Part shown: piece after piece, positions 20,505 through 30,309 of the stretch | Numbering within the stretch: the first letter of the stretch is position 1 | Layout of the letters: each line of letters opens with the position of its first letter | Source of the DNA: Anastrepha obliqua | Taxonomy: Eukaryota; Arthropoda; Insecta; Diptera; Tephritidae | NCBI RefSeq assembly: GCF_027943255.1 | Contig: NC_072893.1 | Coordinates: 26,930,001-26,994,000, forward strand | Reading direction: 5' to 3' | DNA: 64,000 nucleotides | Notes under the pieces: generated by a model | Told to the model about the DNA's origin: nothing | Database searches by the model: none | What the model saw: the letters and a program-made list of their open reading frames with translations, nothing else | Program-made: the position numbers and the translations under genes

Positions 20505-20745
20505 TTATTGCAAACAGAAAAATCCATAGTGAAAAGATTTTTAGAGATGTACTACTTAGCAGACTGTTATTCAGCTCTGAGCGAATTTTACAGATATGCC
20601 GACGCCATTCGTTTTGTGTTTCACTAAGCTAAAGCTAAATTTTGTGAAACACAAAACGAATGACGTAGAATCCAAAGTTCTCCTCAAAAATTTTTTTTTC
20701 CCATACCTTACTAGCTTGCCTGGTATCTATCATCCTTGAGGAAAA
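20505..20745. repeat. Foldback repeat family, second copy
   Basis: 20515-20640 is the complement of 9235-9325, and 20640-20740 repeats the right arm of the hairpin at 9138-9222 (ACACAAAACGAATGACGTAG ... CCTGGTATCTATCA). The inner part again folds back on itself (CATTCGTTTTGTGTTTCAC against GTGAAACACAAAACGAATG), giving a near-perfect 19-bp stem. Confidence 0.75.
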
Positions 20746-20819
20746 CCTAATAATGTGGGGGAAGTTAGTGAATTGCCGTAGAGAATTGGGGCTCATCCTT
20801 TGTTTTCGCCTACGAAAAG

Positions 20820-21027
20820 TATGGGCGACCACCGTACTCGAATGCGTTGGGGCAAGACTACCATTCGGAAGTGCACAGGTTCCTATCTCTGGGCATGAAA
20901 CACCAAATGATAGAAAAAGTTTTTTTCAAATAGTGGTCGCTCATCGGCAGGCAATGGCAAACCGCCGAGTGTATTTCTATCATGAAAAAGCTCTTCAGAA
21001 AAATCATCTACCGTTCGGAGTCCTTAA
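20820..21027 (+). repeat. Degenerate tRNA-derived SINE copy
   Basis: Diverged matches to the SINE at 3828 run in order: CTACCATTCGGAA, GAAACACCAAAT, GTGGTCGCTCATCGGCAGGC, GAGTGTATTTCTATCATGAA and CCGTTCGGAGTCC. The 3' quarter is missing. This looks older than the other copies. Confidence 0.65.
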
Positions 21028-21295
21028 AGTGTTTTTGTCTATACCAGGAATTCTAGCAGATATTTCGTGCAGCATTACTGCAAAAACTCACAAAACGTAT
21101 TTTATATGAGCATTCATCGTGTTTCCCATTCGAGAGCATTTTGTGTTACATGGCTTGTGTGGGGAATTACGGTTCTAAGTGTTATTTTTCGTGTAAAGTT
21201 TCGGCAAATCATTAGCTTATTGAATCGACTGAATGATTTTCTTTCGGATCTAAGCAATCATTTGATTATAATGACGAATGAATTATAATGGAAGC

Positions 21296-21550
21296 AATTC
21301 AAAGAGAACGTAGGTTCGAATCTCTGTGAAATATCAAAATGAAGAAAAAGTTTTTTTAATAGCAGTCGCCCCTTGTCAGGCCTCCGAGTGTATTTCTGCC
21401 ATGAAAAAGCTCCTCATAAAAAATATCTGCCATTCGGAGTCGGCTTGAAACTGTAGGTCCCTCAATTTGTGGAACAACATCAACACGCACGCCACAAACA
21501 CGAGGAGGAGCTCGGCCAAGCACACAAAAAGGGCGCCAATTGTATACATA
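21296..21550 (+). repeat. tRNA-derived SINE copy, 5'-truncated
   Basis: The copy begins inside the head at a good box B (GTAGGTTCGAATCTCTG). It continues through AGTCGCCCCTTGTCAGGC and CATGAAAAAGCTCCTCATAA to AAAAAGGGCGCCAATTGTAT. Box A is absent, so it could not drive its own transcription. Confidence 0.75.
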
Positions 21551-21706
21551 AAAATGGAAGGAAGAATTAAGGGGAAAGTTCGAAACAATCAATTCGTTTG
21601 GTTGCTAAGACGCTCAACATCCCGAATACCCGAATTTGTAACGATAAATTTGCATCAAGCGGTGAAAATGAATGCAAATCAAGTGGTGATAGCCAATGAT
21701 GATATA

Positions 21707-22936
21707 CGAGGGGTGCCTTTTATATGTCGGGATTAGAGAACAAAAACAAATTTTAATCATCGAAAATCACTTTATTGTTTTTCAAAATATTCTCCATGAA
21801 GATCTATACACTTTTGTATGCGTTTGAACCAACCACTTTTGCCACTCTGAATGAGGTACCTCCAAAACATGCATTCTGAATGCCGCAACCGCTTCTTCAG
21901 GTGTCGAAAAACGTTGACCTCTCAGTTTGTTTTCTACGTACGGGAATAAAAAGAAGTCATTCGGTGCCAAGTCAGTTGTTTGAGCCGATGTGTGAGAGGT
22001 CGCATTGTCCTGGTGAAGAGTGATCCGTCTTTGGCGATTGGTTTTCCTAATTTCTTGGAAGACAACTGGCAAACAAATGGTTGTGTACCACTCAGAATTT
22101 ACTGATCTGCGTTGTTCTAGTGGTACGGTTGCGACATGTCCAGTTTTTCCGAAAAAACAGGCGACCATTTGCTTGGAAGTGCTTCATGCGCGAACAACTT
22201 TTGTTGGGTTTGGCTCATCTTGAAACACCCATACAGTCGACTGCTGTTTACTTTGGGGCTCATACGCGTAAATCCATGATTCATCACCTGTCACGATGTC
22301 ATAGACGTGTTTCGAAGCCCCGCGATCGTATTTTTTGAGCATTTCCTTCGACCAATCGACACGAGCCTTTTTTTGAGCGATTGACAAATTGTGTGGGATC
22401 CAACGCGAAAAAATTTTTTTGACAGTCAAAGGCTTATGCAATATTAAATGTATGCTGATCCCACTAATGCCTAAGATTGTCTCAATCTCACGATAGGTCA
22501 CATGACGATTTTGCAATATCAGTTCGGGCACAGCACCAATGGTTTTCGGAACAACAACTGATTTTGGACGACCTTCACGAAATTCGTCTTGGAGTGAACT
22601 ACGACCACGATTGAACTCACCATACCATCGATAAACACTGGTCCTTGATGGAGCTTCATCGCCAAAAAATGAATTAAGTTCATCCATGCAATGTTGCTGA
22701 GTTAATCCACGTCGAAAGTTGTAAAAAATAATCGCACGAAAATGTTCACGATTAATTTCCATTTTTGGACCGGGAGGAATCTTTTAAGTTACTGTAAACA
22801 ACACAAATAGCGCTGGTATTTCAAAACGTTCTGAGTACGTAAAAACCAGAAAATGTCAAACTTTGCGATACAGCTGTCAGTTGCCAGATTGCAACACCAG
22901 GGTTGCCAAATCCTGCCAAATAAAAGGCACACCTCG
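21707..22936 (-). mobile_element. Mariner element, 1.23 kb, complete ends
   Basis: The ends CGAGGGGTGCCTTTTATATG and, inverted, CGAGGTGTGCCTTTTATTTG form inverted repeats of about 28 bp, flanked by TA at 21705-21706 and 22937-22938. The transposase lies on the minus strand. Length and ends are those of a whole mariner, but the coding region is damaged. The N-terminal motif FRRGLTQQ is shared with fragments at 330-525 and 25.8 kb. Confidence 0.9.
21782..22762 (-). pseudogene. Mariner transposase with internal deletion
   Basis: The ATG at 22762 starts MEINREHFRAIIFYNFRRGL. The frame runs 192 codons through two DNA-binding helices (DEAPSRTSVYRWY, RHVTYREIETILGIS) and catalytic block 1 (IVTGDESWIYAYEP). 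Near 22170-22184 the frame shifts. The second piece holds block 2 (RRITLHQDNATSHT) and block 3 (DLAPNDFFLFP), but about 19 residues that should separate them are missing, so block 3 is pulled next to block 2. The C-terminus is complete to SWRIF. It is close to intact in sequence but cannot be catalytic. Confidence 0.85.
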
Positions 22937-22939
22937 TAT

Positions 22940-23215
22940 TTACTAGGTTCGCTTTTTAACTATGGTGAAAAAGAAAACTATGAGGGGAACTTCGGCTGCC
23001 ACTTCACTTAGCAGATTCGGCAGCCGAATTCTGCACGATCATTTCACATGTAATCACACACTCGTCCAATCAGTCGTTGTTCAGATGGCAACGAAGTGTT
23101 ATTGGTTGATTTTTGTGTTAATATCACCAAATTTGTCAAATTCGCTCAGAGCCGACTAACGGTCTGCTAAAGAGCACACCTTCTTTTCACCAAGGATGAT
23201 AGGGGCATGGTCGGC
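22940..23215. repeat. Foldback repeat family, third copy
   Basis: The segment repeats 9352-9655 in the same orientation: TTTAACTATGGTG, GAGGGGAACTTCGGCTG, GCAGCCGAATTCTGCACGAT, CCAATCAGTCGTTG and TTCGCTCAGAGCCGA. It begins right beside the mariner end at 22936, so the mariner inserted at or near the edge of this repeat. Confidence 0.7.
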
Positions 23216-23229
23216 AAGTACTTCAACTG

Positions 23230-24241
23230 CACAAGTTCATATTTTTAATATGCGCAGAATGTTAGCATCGCCTGCAATTGTTTCCGATTTACTTAGTAAG
23301 GACAACAGAAAGCAAAAACAAATTAAGGGGTTAGGGGTAGTCAGAATTTTCGAAAAATTTCTTAAAGTATAATATCATAAAAATATTGTGTGAAAATTTG
23401 AAGTGAATCCGAGAAATACTTTTCGAGTTATTCAACAATGAACAAAGGGCGCCCGAGAGCTTCGGTTCGATACCAAAACTTTAAATGCGTTTTTCGCAAA
23501 ACTATGTTTCTTGAACTCTTGACTACTGTAACTTAAAAACCGCTTGATAGATTTGAATAAAATTTATACTGCTTTTGAAAAATATAAAAACTCATGCCTG
23601 ATCGAAGGTTCTTTTTTCAAAAAATTTCGATTTTGTTAAGCAATTAATTTTCGGTTTTTTTCTCGAAAATCTGAAAAAATATTTCATGAGGCCGCCAAAT
23701 TGTTAATTTTGAGAAAAAAGCTTCGCTCAGGCACAAGACTATCTATTAATAAACCTAATTTCTCTTGCCCGATTGATTTTAGAAGAATCTCCAAAGACTT
23801 GTGATGATCACCGGATGGGACTTCTGCAAAAACAGGCTCCACACAAACAGCGATAACTTTTATAATTATAAATATTTTTTTTTGAAATTTTGCTAAAGTC
23901 AAGTCGAAATATGATGTATTGATGCTATGTTTTTATTTTTGTAAAATAAAGTAATTGTCTAGCAAAAAAAAATTATTGAAGCCATTTTTTCGGGCTTCTG
24001 ACTACCCCTAACCGCTTAAATCACAGAAGCATATCGACGAAATTAAGATACCTGCCGCTAAGAAGCGAAAAGTTCGTGCAACAAGCAACGAAACACTGCC
24101 TCTTTTTCCGAAGAAGATGCTGACTTCTGCATTGCTTGCAAAAAGGATATTGTCCAAGAGGCTGAATGGCAACAAATCCATCCAAAATGCGCCAATATGA
24201 GCGGAAGTTATTTTACATGCGCAAATTGGAAATCTGAGTAA
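23230..24241 (+). pseudogene. Pogo-like transposase C-terminal tail, split by a MITE
   Basis: Before the MITE the frame reads ASPAIVSDLLSKDNRKQKQI. After it, with one TTAA removed, the frame continues KSQKHIDEIKIPAAKKRKVR in phase. A one-base shift near 24100 then leads to SEEDADFCIACKKDIV, HPKCANMSG and a stop at 24241. The last part is a Cys/His finger (C..C, H..C, then C followed by W where a Cys is expected) like those closing some pogo/Tigger-type transposases. The DDE domain is not in the window. Family assignment is tentative; the frame continuity across the MITE is seen directly. Confidence 0.55.
23327..24015. mobile_element. TTAA-flanked MITE, 689 bp
   Basis: The ends are inverted over 20 bases with one mismatch (GGGGTTAGGGGTAGTCAGAA against GCGGTTAGGGGTAGTCAGAA), and both sides carry TTAA (23323-23326 and 24016-24019). 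TTAA duplication is typical of piggyBac-type transposition, but no transposase is encoded, so the class rests on the target site. The interior shares the motif ACTTTAAA(T/C)GCGTTTTTC with the MITE at 50657-51383. Confidence 0.8.
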
Positions 24242-24559
24242 TGAGAATTTTAATTTTTGCATTTTTAAATTTCATTTATGTAATTATTTCAGTTTACTTA
24301 TATATTTTGATAAATACTTTTCGTCAAAATTGGACTTCTTTTGAATCAAACATTTTTTTTAATTTTCTAAGCAACCTTTTGATGGCGAGCTTCATAGTTT
24401 TCGAGCAAGTCGGATTTTGTTTTTAAGTTTCGGGTCCCAAACTCAGTGCACAACTGCGCTGGCTCTCGAACACATGTTCAGAAGCCACCCAGAGGATACT
24501 TGGCCGAAGCCCGGAAGTTGTGAGCTGCTTGGAGCATATGCAGAAGAATCGTCCTGGCC

Positions 24560-24682
24560 ACTCCGAAGAGAATGACAATTACTGACTTTCCTCACTTGCG
24601 TGGAACTTTATTACGTATGGAACCATCCTCCAAATTTTGGAAAATCACTTAAGCGGTTATCGTCCCAATCAAGAACAAATTT
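24560..24682 (+). repeat. Diverged RTE 3' end
   Basis: AAGCGGTTATCGTCCCAATCAAGAA at 24652-24676 is a diverged version of the RTE 3' terminus (GCGGTTATCGCGCCAATTAA then GAA). Upstream similarity is weak. The block just before it, from about 24430, may be part of the same LINE, but I cannot show it. Confidence 0.5.
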
Positions 24683-25190
24683 TCTTAAATTTAGCTATTT
24701 TTCAATGCTTTTAAATGATGGCAAGTGCACATTTTTTATTACACAAAAATATTTTTATTTGAAGAAGTTTCTTACTTTACTTTTTAGTTTTACTAATTTA
24801 GAAAAACCGTAGAAATACCTTAATATGTCACCCTAAATAAATCTCTAGTTTGTAGTTTACTTTCTTTTACATTTTATTTTTGGTAACAATCTCACCACAG
24901 TGCGTCGAGTGAGTGCAACATCAATGACCACCACTAACAACCATCAAAAATAGTAACACTTGTAAAAGCATTGTTGAAGTGGTAAATGTGAAGGCAGTAA
25001 CGGGGGAGTCATGTGTGGGAGTAGGCGGCCAATTGAATTTTCTTTACATTTGCATGCAAAGCAAGCTTACCATAGTTTGCTGCACGCACATACATACATG
25101 CATACTTGCACAGATACTAGAGATGCGAGGCTTATATTTTATGTATGTATATAAGCTTCTATGTGAGCATTCTCATGATACGCACTTGCA
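24683..25190. other. No gene seen
   Basis: AT-rich sequence with short CATACATACATG-type simple words at 25086-25102. No coding frame could be supported. Confidence 0.45.
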
Positions 25191-25774
25191 TACGAGGGTT
25201 GCTATTGATATTTCTGGCCTTGAACACTTCTAGTGCTGTCAGACGCCATCTGACGTTTCCATAGCAAAGTTTGACATATTTTAGCATACGAGGGCTGCTA
25301 ATGATATTTCTAGCCTTGGGCACTTCTAGTGCTGTCAGACGCCATCTGACGTTTCCATGGGAAAGTTTGACCCATTCTAGTATACGAGGGTTGTTGGCGA
25401 TATTTCTGACTTTGGACACTTCTAGTGCTATCAGTGCTATCAGACGCCATATGACGTTTCCAGGGGAAACTTTGGAAAATTTTAGCATACGAGGGTTGCT
25501 ATCGATATTTCTGGTCTTGGATACTTCTAGCGTTGTCAGACACCATCTGACGTTTCCATGGGAAAGTTTGACGTGTTCTAGGAAACGAGGGTTGCTATCG
25601 ATATTTCTGGCCTTGGACACTTCTAGTGCTGTCAGGCGCCATCTTACGTGTCCATGGGAAAGTTTAACGTATTTTAGCATACGATGGGTGTTATTGACAT
25701 TTCTGACCTTGGACACTTCTAGTGCTGTCAGACGCCACTGACGATTTCGTTGAAAAGCTTGACATATTTTATGA
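25191..25774 (+). repeat. Six-copy 96-bp array containing the mariner inverted repeat
   Basis: Units start at 25191, 25287, 25383, 25488, 25584 and 25680. Five begin with TACGA(G/T)GGG or TACGAGGG and one with AACGAGGG. Each runs through ATTTCTGGCCTTGGACACTT, GTGCTGTCAGACGCCATCTG and ACGTTTCCATGGGAAAGTTT. Unit lengths are 96, 96, 105, 96, 96 and about 95; the 105-bp unit has an extra TGCTATCAG. The last unit runs directly into the mariner 5' UTR. Because 96 is divisible by three, long repeat-protein frames appear on both strands, which I take to be by-products. Confidence 0.9.
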
Positions 25775-26283
25775 CACTCCATCACGCCAAAAATATGGAA
25801 TTAAATAGTGGATGTTTTGGTGTGATTATTTTTCACAATTTTCGGCGTGGTTTGACGAGACAAGAATGCATTCATTATACGGGCAGCAATCACCACCATT
25901 TAGCACCACAAAAAACTGGTAAAATGAATTTTCTCGTTGTCGCTGTGCGTCCGTCGACGGATTCCGGATAAGTGTTCCAAAATTAGTTATTGTGCTAGAA
26001 AATCTCGCACGGGGCGAACTCATCATGTGACAGACAGTGAGGTTTTGAGGCATTCTTGAGCATTAGCATGACGAGCATCAATAATATATCGCACGACCAC
26101 CTTGTGGAAAAATGTGTGCGCTTGGACCCCACACAATTTAATAAACTCACTGGTAACCCGACTGGACAAAGTAATTCGAAAATTGGTTGAAACGAATGCA
26201 AAAGTGTATTGATCATCCTCATCATTTAAATATCAATGCTCATTTTTCCATTGCTAGTTCAGAAATATAAATCGTAACCCTCG
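25193..26283 (+). mobile_element. Internally deleted mariner with an amplified 5' end
   Basis: The left end CGAGGGTTGCTATTGATATTTCTG and the complement of the right end (CGAGGGTTACGATTTATATTTCTG) are inverted repeats flanked by TA (25191-25192, 26284-26285). Inside, a mariner N-terminus survives at 25800-25880 (FGVIIFHNFRRGLTRQECI). The far C-terminal codons survive near 26185 (WLKRMQKCIDH-like). The catalytic core between them is deleted, with frames broken. The first about 96 bp, starting with the inverted repeat itself, is present six times in tandem. Confidence 0.85.
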
Positions 26284-27094
26284 TATAAAAGTTTCAAGTT
26301 GCACTTGTGCGTGCATGCTACATTGACGGGACACGACGTGCTAACAGTAACACGGCAAAAGAATGGAATTATCACATTTACCACCTTGATCAAAAAGTTC
26401 CCAGAACAACCGCCAGGTGACGCTCTAAGAAAGCTGATTTGCGTTTCGTGTTTTTTTTGTTGGGTTGCCGCAGCTGTGATTAGCATTCCTACTAAAATTT
26501 TAGAGCCATTGCTTGACATTTATAAAAGTTATGCCGTCTTGAGTAAATCTACCTCTGCACGTGTTTTCGTTTTTTACGCTTTTAAAAATGGATTTGAGTT
26601 TGTATCAAATTTTGCGTTAAAAAGGGTGCTAAACCTTAGAACTGTTGGGAAACGGTTTCGGCAATGATACTCTAAACAAAACATCCATTTGGAGTGCCAT
26701 GAACGCTTAAGAAGAGATCGTGAGTCCATTAGGGAAGACGAACGTAAAGGCTGGCCGTCGAAATCGAAAGCTGATGAAACATCAATAAAGTGAAAGAAAA
26801 GTTGATCAATAACCGCAAATTAATCATCAAGGACTTGGACTTGAAAATCATCCGTTTAGGTCATTGGAGTTAATGGGTACATCTGAGTTTGTGTCGTGTT
26901 GCTGCAAAAGGATCTGAATTTCAAGCCAAGTAGTCATCGCCAAAGACGTGATTTCCACGACTTAATCTGACCCCATATTCGTCAAACGCAGCATTACTGG
27001 AGACGAGACTTGGGTTTATGAGAACAAAACGCAATCCAGATACCAGGTGAGTGAGTGGAGAGCTCTGAATGAACCAAGGCCAAAAAAAGTACTA

Positions 27095-28263
27095 CTCTGG
27101 GCAAAAAGTAAGGTGAATTTATTTTCATGAGTTGGCAGCACTGTTAATAACATCTGGGAAATTCCTGTGAATGTCATTATCAGTAATATATTTACGCTTG
27201 TGTTTACCAAACGACCAAGAGTGCATTTTTCGATTTTTATAATGTCTGATTTGATTGAGCAGAGAAGTGCCATCAAATTTTGTTTGCGGAATGAAATTTC
27301 GGCTGCGGAAACGTTTAGCATGTTGCAGAAGACATTTGGTGATTCGACCATGTCGCAGAAAAATGTTTATAAGTGGTAAATACAAAGACTTCAAAGAGGG
27401 TCGAGAACGTGTTGATGACCATCGACGTCAACAGATGACCAACACGTCAATAAAGTGAAGGAGTTAGTGCTCAAAAATCGTCGGTTGACTGTTAAAGACC
27501 TTACTGATATGATCGGAATATCAGAAGGATCTGTGAAAACCATTTTGAAAGGCCATTTGGGCCTACGAAAAGTCAAATCTCGTTTGGTACCGAAAACTCT
27601 CAATTTCTTGGAAAAAAGTCGTCGCGTTGATGTGTGTGAAACAATGCTTTCAGACTATCAGGACAAGCTCAAATGCATCATTACGGGAGATGAGACTTGG
27701 ATTTATGCTTACGACCCTGAAACAACCGACCAATCAAGCGAATATCGTGCTAAAGGCGAGGCCAGACCGAGAAGAGCACGTCAAAGTCGTTCAAAAATAA
27801 AGGTCATGATGACAGTTTTTTTCGCTTTTCGTGGTGTGGTGCACTATGAATTCCTTCCACCTGGCCAAACTGTTAATAAGGAATATTATTTGAGCGTCAT
27901 GCGTCATTTACGTGAAGCAATTCGTCTAAAAAGACCACAATTATGGGCCAACAACTCTTGGTTTTTGCATCACGATAATGCGCCGTCTCACACTGCACTC
28001 GTTCTTCGTGACCATTTCGCCAAAAATTCCACGCATATCGTTCCGCCACCACCGTATTCGCCTGATTTGGCTCCGTGTGACTTCTGGCTATTCCCAAAAC
28101 TCAAGAGACCACTCCGGGGAACGCGTTTCGAGTCGATTGAGGAGATGAAAGCTGAATCGAAGAAGGTGCTGATGGCTATACCGGAAATGGACTATTTGGC
28201 ATGTTTCGGGGATTGGAAAAACCGTTGGTACAACCAAATTCACCTTACTTTTTGCCCACAGAG
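27095..28263 (+). mobile_element. Mariner element, 1.17 kb, nested in an older mariner
   Basis: The ends CTCTGGGCAAAAAGTAAGGT and, inverted, CTCTGTGGGCAAAAAGTAAG are inverted repeats of about 27 bp differing by a two-base insertion. TA flanks both sides (27093-27094, 28264-28265). It interrupts the older mariner at 26290-28710. It is the better preserved of the two, so the order of insertion is clear. Confidence 0.9.
27243..28225 (+). pseudogene. Mariner transposase, one frameshift, C-terminus cut
   Basis: The ATG at 27243 starts MSDLIEQRSAIKFCLRNEI. A frameshift near 27378 (at VYKW) breaks the frame, which then recovers. The remaining about 255 codons are open to 28225: KELVLKNRRLTVKDLTDMIG, block 1 IITGDETWIYAYDPE, HYEFLPPGQTVNKEYYL, block 2 FLHHDNAPSHTALVLRDHF and block 3 YSPDLAPCDFWLFPKLKRP. 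The spacing of the last two Asp residues is 34, the canonical DD34D. After DWKNRWY the frame runs straight into the inverted repeat, so about 20 C-terminal residues are missing. Confidence 0.85.
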
Positions 28264-28717
28264 TACGTCGTTTTCAGTCAAAAAAGAAAGCGATGCCACA
28301 CGAATTTTTGCCATATGATCAGACAGTTCATAGGGATTATTATTTGGGCGTTACGAGACGTTTACGCGAAGCAATTCGCCAAAAGAGAAAGAATTTCTAG
28401 AGGGAGAAACTCGTGATCTCATCGCTCAGTGTCATCATCATCCGTGCATTTTTGGCCAAAAACGAAACGAATACCATCCACCAGCCATCGAATTCACCTA
28501 GTATGGCTTCCTGTGATTTTTTTCTGTTTGATTGTGTCAAAAACCCTCTGCGAGGAACACGTTTTAATAGCGGAAAGGAAGTAATTCGCGTTTCGTAAAA
28601 CATTTCCAGAGCTGGATCAAACACTGCCATAAGTGCTTTACAGTTGATAGGGAGTACTTTTAAGGCGATAATATCACTTTTGAAGACGAAAATTGTATTT
28701 TGAATTTTCTGAATATA

Positions 28718-29882
28718 CAGGGCCCGGTACTCGAGGTGTAACCAACTTCAGACCGCTCGCGCAGCTGTTGCACGGGCATCTGCTATCTGTTAGTTTGCTA
28801 AATGACAGCCCAGAGTATTGTTTAAAAGCGCGCGGAAGTATTTTGGCGAGAGTAAACGCGAAAAAAAAATTCAGTAATGGATTTCAAACGTGCTTGCATG
28901 GGATTCCATTATATTTGGCTGGAAAATCACAACCAGCTATTGTTCGTGAGCTCGAGTACCTTAAAGAAAATAAAGTTTTTGTTTATCGCACCATTACTCG
29001 TTACAATGATGCTGGTAGCATCGCGAAACGTCATGGAGGACCACCTCCTGCAACGTCACATGAAATGGTTCAAACAGTGAAGAAGCGACAAAACAGCAAC
29101 AACCCAGACTTGAGAGAGCGAAGGAGTTGCTTCACTTGCCCGAAAGCGGTAAATTTCCTAACATTGTGTTTTCTGACGAGAACATTTTTCAAATTGAGCA
29201 ATTTGTAAACTCCCAAAACGATAGGGTTTATTTAACCGACCGGCAACCGTTCTAACGTCAATTTGAGTAATCGATTGTCCACCAGGAAGCAGCACCCGCC
29301 ACTGGTAATGGTTAGGGCCGCTGTAAACGCAGATAGGAGCTCTCCAATCAGTTTCATTGAGCCTGGCGTCAAGGTAAATGCGAAATATTATCGGGGAAGT
29401 ATTCTGGAGGTTGCTTTGAAGCCGTGGGCAGGCAAAGATTTCGGTGGCAGACCATGCACGTCTCAACAGAGCTCGGCACCGTCTCACAAAGCTCGAGTGA
29501 ACCAAGAATGGCTAAAAAACAACGTTCCGAACTTCATAACATCCACACAATGACACTCAAATTCACCAGATGAGTATCCCACGGATTATTCTCTTTGGGC
29601 CACTTTGTGGGCCGAGGTGCGAACTAAAAGATTCACCAGTCTCGAGGCGCTGAAGTAAGCCATTGTCCGCGAGTGGGCCAAAATACCTGCAATTGACATT
29701 CGGACAGCTTGCGATTCGTTTCTGGACCGTCAAGGGAAAAGATGGTCATATCGAGCAAAAGAAAAATGATTCTTAATTTTGTATTATTTTCACAAATTTT
29801 TTACTTTGAATTGAATAAAAATAGTTTTCCAAACTAAATTTATAGCCTTTTTAATTGGTAACACTTCGAGTGCCGGACCCCG
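28718..29882 (+). mobile_element. maT-like (DD37D) Tc1/mariner element
   Basis: The ends CAGGGCCCGGTACTCGAGGT and, inverted, CGGGGTCCGGCACTCGAAGT make inverted repeats of 26 bp with five mismatches, flanked by TA (28716-28717, 29883-29884). At 1165 bp it is close to full length for this group. The left end lies immediately after the older mariner remnant. Confidence 0.85.
28877..29768 (+). pseudogene. maT-like transposase with lost catalytic Asp
   Basis: The frames read VMDFKRACMGF, YRTITRYNDAGSIAKRHGGP, MVQTVKKRQNSNNPDLR, a block 1-like segment with VFSDENIF (near 29175), then PGVKVNAKYYRGSILEVALK, QQSSAPSHKARVNQEWLKNN and DEYPTDYSLWA. Block 2 in this family should be QQD; here Asp is replaced by Ser (QQSSAPSH). 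Counting from that position to the last Asp gives 37 intervening residues, the DD37D spacing of maT elements. Several frameshifts and stops, and a likely deletion after LRERRS, confirm it is dead. Confidence 0.75.
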
Positions 29883-30114
29883 TATTCTAGGATCATTTTG
29901 ATCAAGGTGGGATACTCACACATACATACAAGTGCATGCTGAAATATTACTATTCTTGTGAGCGTACAGTCCACTTCGCGTAAGTCCAAGAAATCAAGCT
30001 TGACTGAAACGGATGTTTTTTTGTTTGTGTACTATAACTTTTCCGTAAAAATTAATTAATTAAGTGAAATTTTAAATAATTTGAAAGGTCGAGAAGTTGG
30101 CAAATATAAGCAGA

Positions 30115-30215
30115 GAGTCAAATGATTTGCATACTTTACCACCAGTTTGGTAATTTTTCGCTTTGCATGGAAATCAGCTCTCTTCATTTGACTTGCCGAC
30201 ATCTACTCGTAAAAA
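30115..30215 (+). repeat. Micro-MITE-like repeat, copy 1
   Basis: About 95 bases starting GAGTCAAATGATTTGCATAC match 36126-36222 at about 85-90%. Both have inverted ends AGTCAAATGA / TCATTTGACT about 80 bp apart and an inner palindrome TTACCA...TGGTAA. No target duplication can be called with confidence. Confidence 0.6.
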
Positions 30216-30309
30216 CAGCTCGTAAAGAAACATTGTTGTTGTCATGAACAAAGTTATCACGAAAAACTCTATAACTTATTGTACAGCATTGGCCGTAATG
30301 GTTAATCGG

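Larger units (their letters stand above)
26290..28710 (+). pseudogene. Older mariner transposase remnant, split by a younger mariner
   Basis: From about 26560 broken frames read LEMLGNGFGNDTLNKTSIW-like, RFKRDRESIREDERKG and VKEKLINNRKLIIKDLDL. They continue with catalytic block 1 (SITGDETWVYENKTQ, near 27000) and EPRPKKV up to 27092. After the inserted element, RRFQSKKKAMPHEFLPYDQT and LREAIRQKR follow, then a block 3-like segment (CDFFLFD near 28515). Many stops are present. Joining across the insertion with one TA gives a continuous frame. I could not define the terminal repeats, so the borders are approximate. Confidence 0.75.

Noticed and set aside
25159..25785. A 208-residue minus-strand frame (and a 156-residue plus-strand frame) with 32-residue repeats
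   Set aside because: Both arise because the 96-bp DNA repeat is divisible by three. The repeat is built from a transposon end and there is no sign of selection for either protein.
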